DNA of 43,194 bases from Pseudomonas spelaei (GTDB lineage Bacteria > Pseudomonadota > Gammaproteobacteria > Pseudomonadales > Pseudomonadaceae), in assembly GCF_009724245.1 (NCBI RefSeq), contig NZ_WNNK01000036.1:1-43194 (forward strand), in the 5' to 3' direction. The notes under the pieces are model-generated. The model saw only the letters and a list, made by a program, of their open reading frames with translations, was not told the origin of the DNA and did not search any database. This document shows positions 41,120 to 43,194 of the stretch, piece after piece (position 1 is the stretch's first letter; the number at the start of each line of letters is the position of its first letter). Made by a program: the position numbers and the translations under genes.

Positions 41120-41876
41120 CCTGGATTTCAGCGGGCAAGTCGTCCTGGTGACCGGTGGCGCCCAGGGCATTGGCCGCGGGATCGTCGAAGCCTTCGCCTT
41201 GCGTGGTGCACGGGTGGTGATTGCCGACTTGCGGCTGCCGTTGGCCCAGGGATTGGCTGATGAGTTGTGCGAGCGTGGCTGTCAGGTTGAGGCTATTGGC
41301 GTCGACCTGGCCGACGCTGCAGCGGTGCTCGATGGTGTTCAGGCGCTGGAGCAGCGGCTGGGACGGCTGGATATCCTGATTCACAACGCTGGATACTTTC
41401 CGTTGACCGCGTTTGCCGACATCACCCCGGCCATCCTCGAGCGCACCTTGGCGGTGAATCTTTCGGCGCTGTTCTGGCTGACCCAGGCGGCGCTGCCGAT
41501 GTTCCGCCGTCAAGGTCGGGGTTGTGTGCTGGTGACCTCTTCCGTCACCGGCCCGCGCGTGGCCTACCCGGGCCTGAGTCATTACGCGGCATCCAAGGCC
41601 GGGGTCAATGGTTTCATTCGCAACGTCGCGCTGGAACTGGCGGGGCTGAATGTTCGGGTCAACGGGGTTGAACCGGGGATGATTGCAACACCGGCGATGG
41701 ACAATCTGGGGGATGCCCCACTCAACGACACCATCGCCCGTCGTGTGCCGCTGGGACGTCTGGGCAGCGCCGCCGATATCGCCGGGGCCATGTTGTTTCT
41801 CGCCTCGGACCTGGCCACCTACATCACCGGGCAAACGGTGGTGGTGGATGGTGGGTCCACCTTGCCTGAAGTTTGA
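41109..41876 (+). CDS. SDR-family oxidoreductase (second of pair)
   Basis: The 255-aa classical SDR has VTGGAQGIGRGIVEAF, the acidic NAD-selective Asp in VIADLRL, HNAGYFP, SSVTGPRVAYPGLSHYAASKAGVNGF with Ser and YxxxK, and GQTVVVDGGSTLPEV at the C-terminus. NAD is probably the cofactor, from the Asp at the end of strand 2. It is only distantly similar to the first SDR, so the two likely act on different steps. ATG 41109 overlaps the first SDR's end. No terminator is obvious in the 150-bp gap that follows. Confidence 0.88.
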   Translation: MANDLDFSGQVVLVTGGAQGIGRGIVEAFALRGARVVIADLRLPLAQGLADELCERGCQVEAIGVDLADAAAVLDGVQALEQRLGRLDILIHNAGYFPLTAFADITPAILERTLAVNLSALFWLTQAALPMFRRQGRGCVLVTSSVTGPRVAYPGLSHYAASKAGVNGFIRNVALELAGLNVRVNGVEPGMIATPAMDNLGDAPLNDTIARRVPLGRLGSAADIAGAMLFLASDLATYITGQTVVVDGGSTLPEV

Positions 41877-41989
41877 CCCGCACAGCCTTCGCCGAAACCT
41901 CCTACCTGACCGCCAGATAACCTCTACTCCCCGCGCTTAAGAACCTCTGCAAAGTCTCTCGCCTGATCACACAGCGCGAGGGACCGCCG

Positions 41990-42034
41990 ATGTTTCTACC
42001 TCTTCACATCCTGCACAGCGGGGTGGTCTTTTGA
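41990..42034 (+). CDS. Short leader ORF before the Rhs-like gene
   Basis: ATG 41990 has an excellent GAGGGA ribosome site seven bases upstream and reads MFLPLHILHSGVVF, then TGA at 42032-42034. The big open frame of the Rhs-like protein runs in the -1 frame and has only a poor TTG (42031) or ATG (42043) as start. One more T in the TTTT at 42029-42032 would join both. It is either a coupled leader, the true N-terminus with a frameshift, or chance. Confidence 0.4.
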   Translation: MFLPLHILHSGVVF

Positions 42035-43194
42035 TTCCTCAAATGATCGCCCAGGTTGGCCTGCTCTCCATCGCAGGGCTCGACCCCAAGGCACCCAATG
42101 CCGAGACCGTCTTCAGCGACTTCAGGCGCTGCCTGAATAACTACGAAGACTGGGCCGAGAGCTTCTGGAGCTTCTCGGCGCTGGACGTCGAGCAACTGTT
42201 CAAAGTGGGTGACGAGGTTGTCCTCACTGCGCCCGCTTCCTCGTACAAGCCCGTCAGCGCCGTTACCACTGCGTGTCCGGCCACCGGTCCGTTGACCCTT
42301 GTGCATATGTTCCAAACCGCACGCTTCGTGCCCATCGGCAACACCGAAGTGGCGCTGCAAGCAGTGGACGCGAACGGCAAGCCCGTTGGCCAGCCGCTCT
42401 ACAAGACCATCGGCCCCAGCGGCATTCTCGAAGTCACCGAGTGCACCCGCGATCAGCGGTATCAGGTCACCTTCTACCCCGCCGTTTCCAAGGATCAGGT
42501 CAAGGCGCTCTACACCTCCTACCAGTCCGTTATCACCCCACTGGAAAGCTGGTTGCGCAGCGAATGGTCACACACTTTTGAACCACTCTGGAAAGGCTAC
42601 TCCGAAGCCAATTACCTCCAGCGTTATCGCGCACTGCAACGGGCAGATGCACAGGGTTTTGGCAATGCGTTGCAGACGTTCTGGGACGAGATTCAGTCGC
42701 TGCCGCAAGCGCTGGCCGACCTCAAGCCCAATAGCGAAAAGCTGCTGGAGTACCTGACGCAGCAAGAGCTTGATCAGCTGTTGCAAGCGTCCAGCGAAGC
42801 CCTCGCCAACGGCCTGCTGGTACTCAGCGATGAGCCGCTGTTGTTCATCTACCTCTCGGTCATCGTCAGTTGGATAAGGATGCTGCCACCGCCGTTCCTG
42901 ATCGAGGTCGCGGGAGCGCTTCGCGCTGAAATCCTGATCAGCATCCTGCTGCTGCGGGTGGCCGGCGGGATGGGCATGAAGCTGCGTATGGGTGCCAAGG
43001 TACTGGGCAACATCAAATCCGCCCGGGTGCGCCAGTGGTTCACACAGTTGGGAGAAAAGCTCGCCGAACTGACTGCCGGCCCGTCACTCGGCGCTCATGC
43101 CGAGCGGGTCAAGCCGTTACTGCTCAATAGCCCGGCGACACCGATCAAGGTAGTGCCGAGTGTGCCGCTGAAGGCCGGGGTGCATGAAGTGCCA
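42031..43194 (+). CDS. 5' part of a probable Rhs-family / polymorphic toxin protein
   Basis: The frame is open from TTG 42031 (or ATG 42043) past the window edge, 388 codons without stop. The sequence starts IAQVGLLSIAGLDPK, continues with a beta-sandwich-like part (FVPIGNTEVALQAVDANGKPVGQPLYKTIGPSGILEV, residues about 100-140 in order), helical repeats (LKPNSEKLLEYLTQQELDQLL), and hydrophobic helices at about 270-285 (DEPLLFIYLSVIVSWIRML) and 296-315 (ILISILLLRVAGGMGMKL). From memory this layout is the N-terminal region of Pseudomonas Rhs proteins delivered by type VI secretion, whose YD-repeat shell and toxin tip would lie beyond the window. No VgrG, PAAR or chaperone gene is visible upstream. 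Confidence 0.6.
   Translation, partial: MIPQMIAQVGLLSIAGLDPKAPNAETVFSDFRRCLNNYEDWAESFWSFSALDVEQLFKVGDEVVLTAPASSYKPVSAVTTACPATGPLTLVHMFQTARFVPIGNTEVALQAVDANGKPVGQPLYKTIGPSGILEVTECTRDQRYQVTFYPAVSKDQVKALYTSYQSVITPLESWLRSEWSHTFEPLWKGYSEANYLQRYRALQRADAQGFGNALQTFWDEIQSLPQALADLKPNSEKLLEYLTQQELDQLLQASSEALANGLLVLSDEPLLFIYLSVIVSWIRMLPPPFLIEVAGALRAEILISILLLRVAGGMGMKLRMGAKVLGNIKSARVRQWFTQLGEKLAELTAGPSLGAHAERVKPLLLNSPATPIKVVPSVPLKAGVHEVP

Overview
The window looks like chromosome of a fluorescent Pseudomonas (P. fluorescens group). The reasons are the high G+C coding bias, the msuEDC-sfnR organosulfur operon, a SoxR-controlled monooxygenase next to soxR, an HpaR/HpaA-flanked homoprotocatechuate cluster, and four Pseudomonas-type REP inverted repeats with TGTGGGAGC termini. 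This is inference from gene content; no database search was run. I saw no tRNA, rRNA, insertion sequence, integrase or CRISPR array.

Layout. (1) 1-7.1 kb: an EamA/RhtA-type exporter behind an 18-bp perfect palindrome, a small lipoprotein, a TetR regulator divergent from a degenerate short-chain dehydrogenase (SDR) and a kappa-GST/HCCA-isomerase-like protein, an Xaa-Pro aminopeptidase, a NifS-like cysteine desulfurase and a second small lipoprotein. (2) 7.2-15.6 kb is an organosulfur island: msuE-msuD-msuC-sfnR, then a SoxR module (quinol-monooxygenase-like gene and soxR), then a leftward sfnB-metI-metQ operon. Both sulfur operons carry a sigma-54 promoter with a related TGTTGCC...AACA element about 94 bp upstream of the -24 box, which suggests SfnR controls both. 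(3) 15.6-22.3 kb: a VOC protein, a haloacetate-dehalogenase-like hydrolase, a ClpP paralogue, a LysR regulator, an MFS transporter and a leuCD paralogue without leuB. (4) 22.5-28.6 kb: a tightly coupled eight-gene operon with four envelope proteins (PepSY-TM, two uncharacterised proteins, DUF6162-like) and a Znu-type metal ABC importer with two different binding proteins. (5) 28.65-37.6 kb: the hpa cluster (hpaA; hpaG1G2EDFXHI; hpaR) for meta-cleavage of homoprotocatechuate. The hydroxylase genes hpaBC are absent from the window. Matching 14-bp operators lie upstream of hpaG1 and of hpaR. (6) 37.8-41.9 kb: an FAD amine-oxidase-like protein, a cupin, a MoaF-like protein and two SDRs, probably one operon and possibly an amine-degrading module feeding the hpa pathway. 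(7) 41.9 kb to the end: the 5' part of a probable Rhs/polymorphic toxin gene, cut by the window edge.

How the parts work together. MsuE supplies FMNH2 to MsuC and MsuD, which release sulfite from methanesulfinate and methanesulfonate; SfnB and MetI/MetQ probably extend scavenging and uptake. In the hpa cluster HpaD cleaves the ring, HpaE oxidises the semialdehyde, HpaG1/G2 and HpaF isomerise and decarboxylate, HpaH hydrates and HpaI splits the product to pyruvate and succinic semialdehyde, while HpaX imports 4-hydroxyphenylacetate. The most promising regions for undescribed biology are the oxidase-cupin-MoaF-SDR-SDR module, the four accessory envelope genes of the metal importer, and the paired sigma-54/UAS architecture of the sulfur operons.
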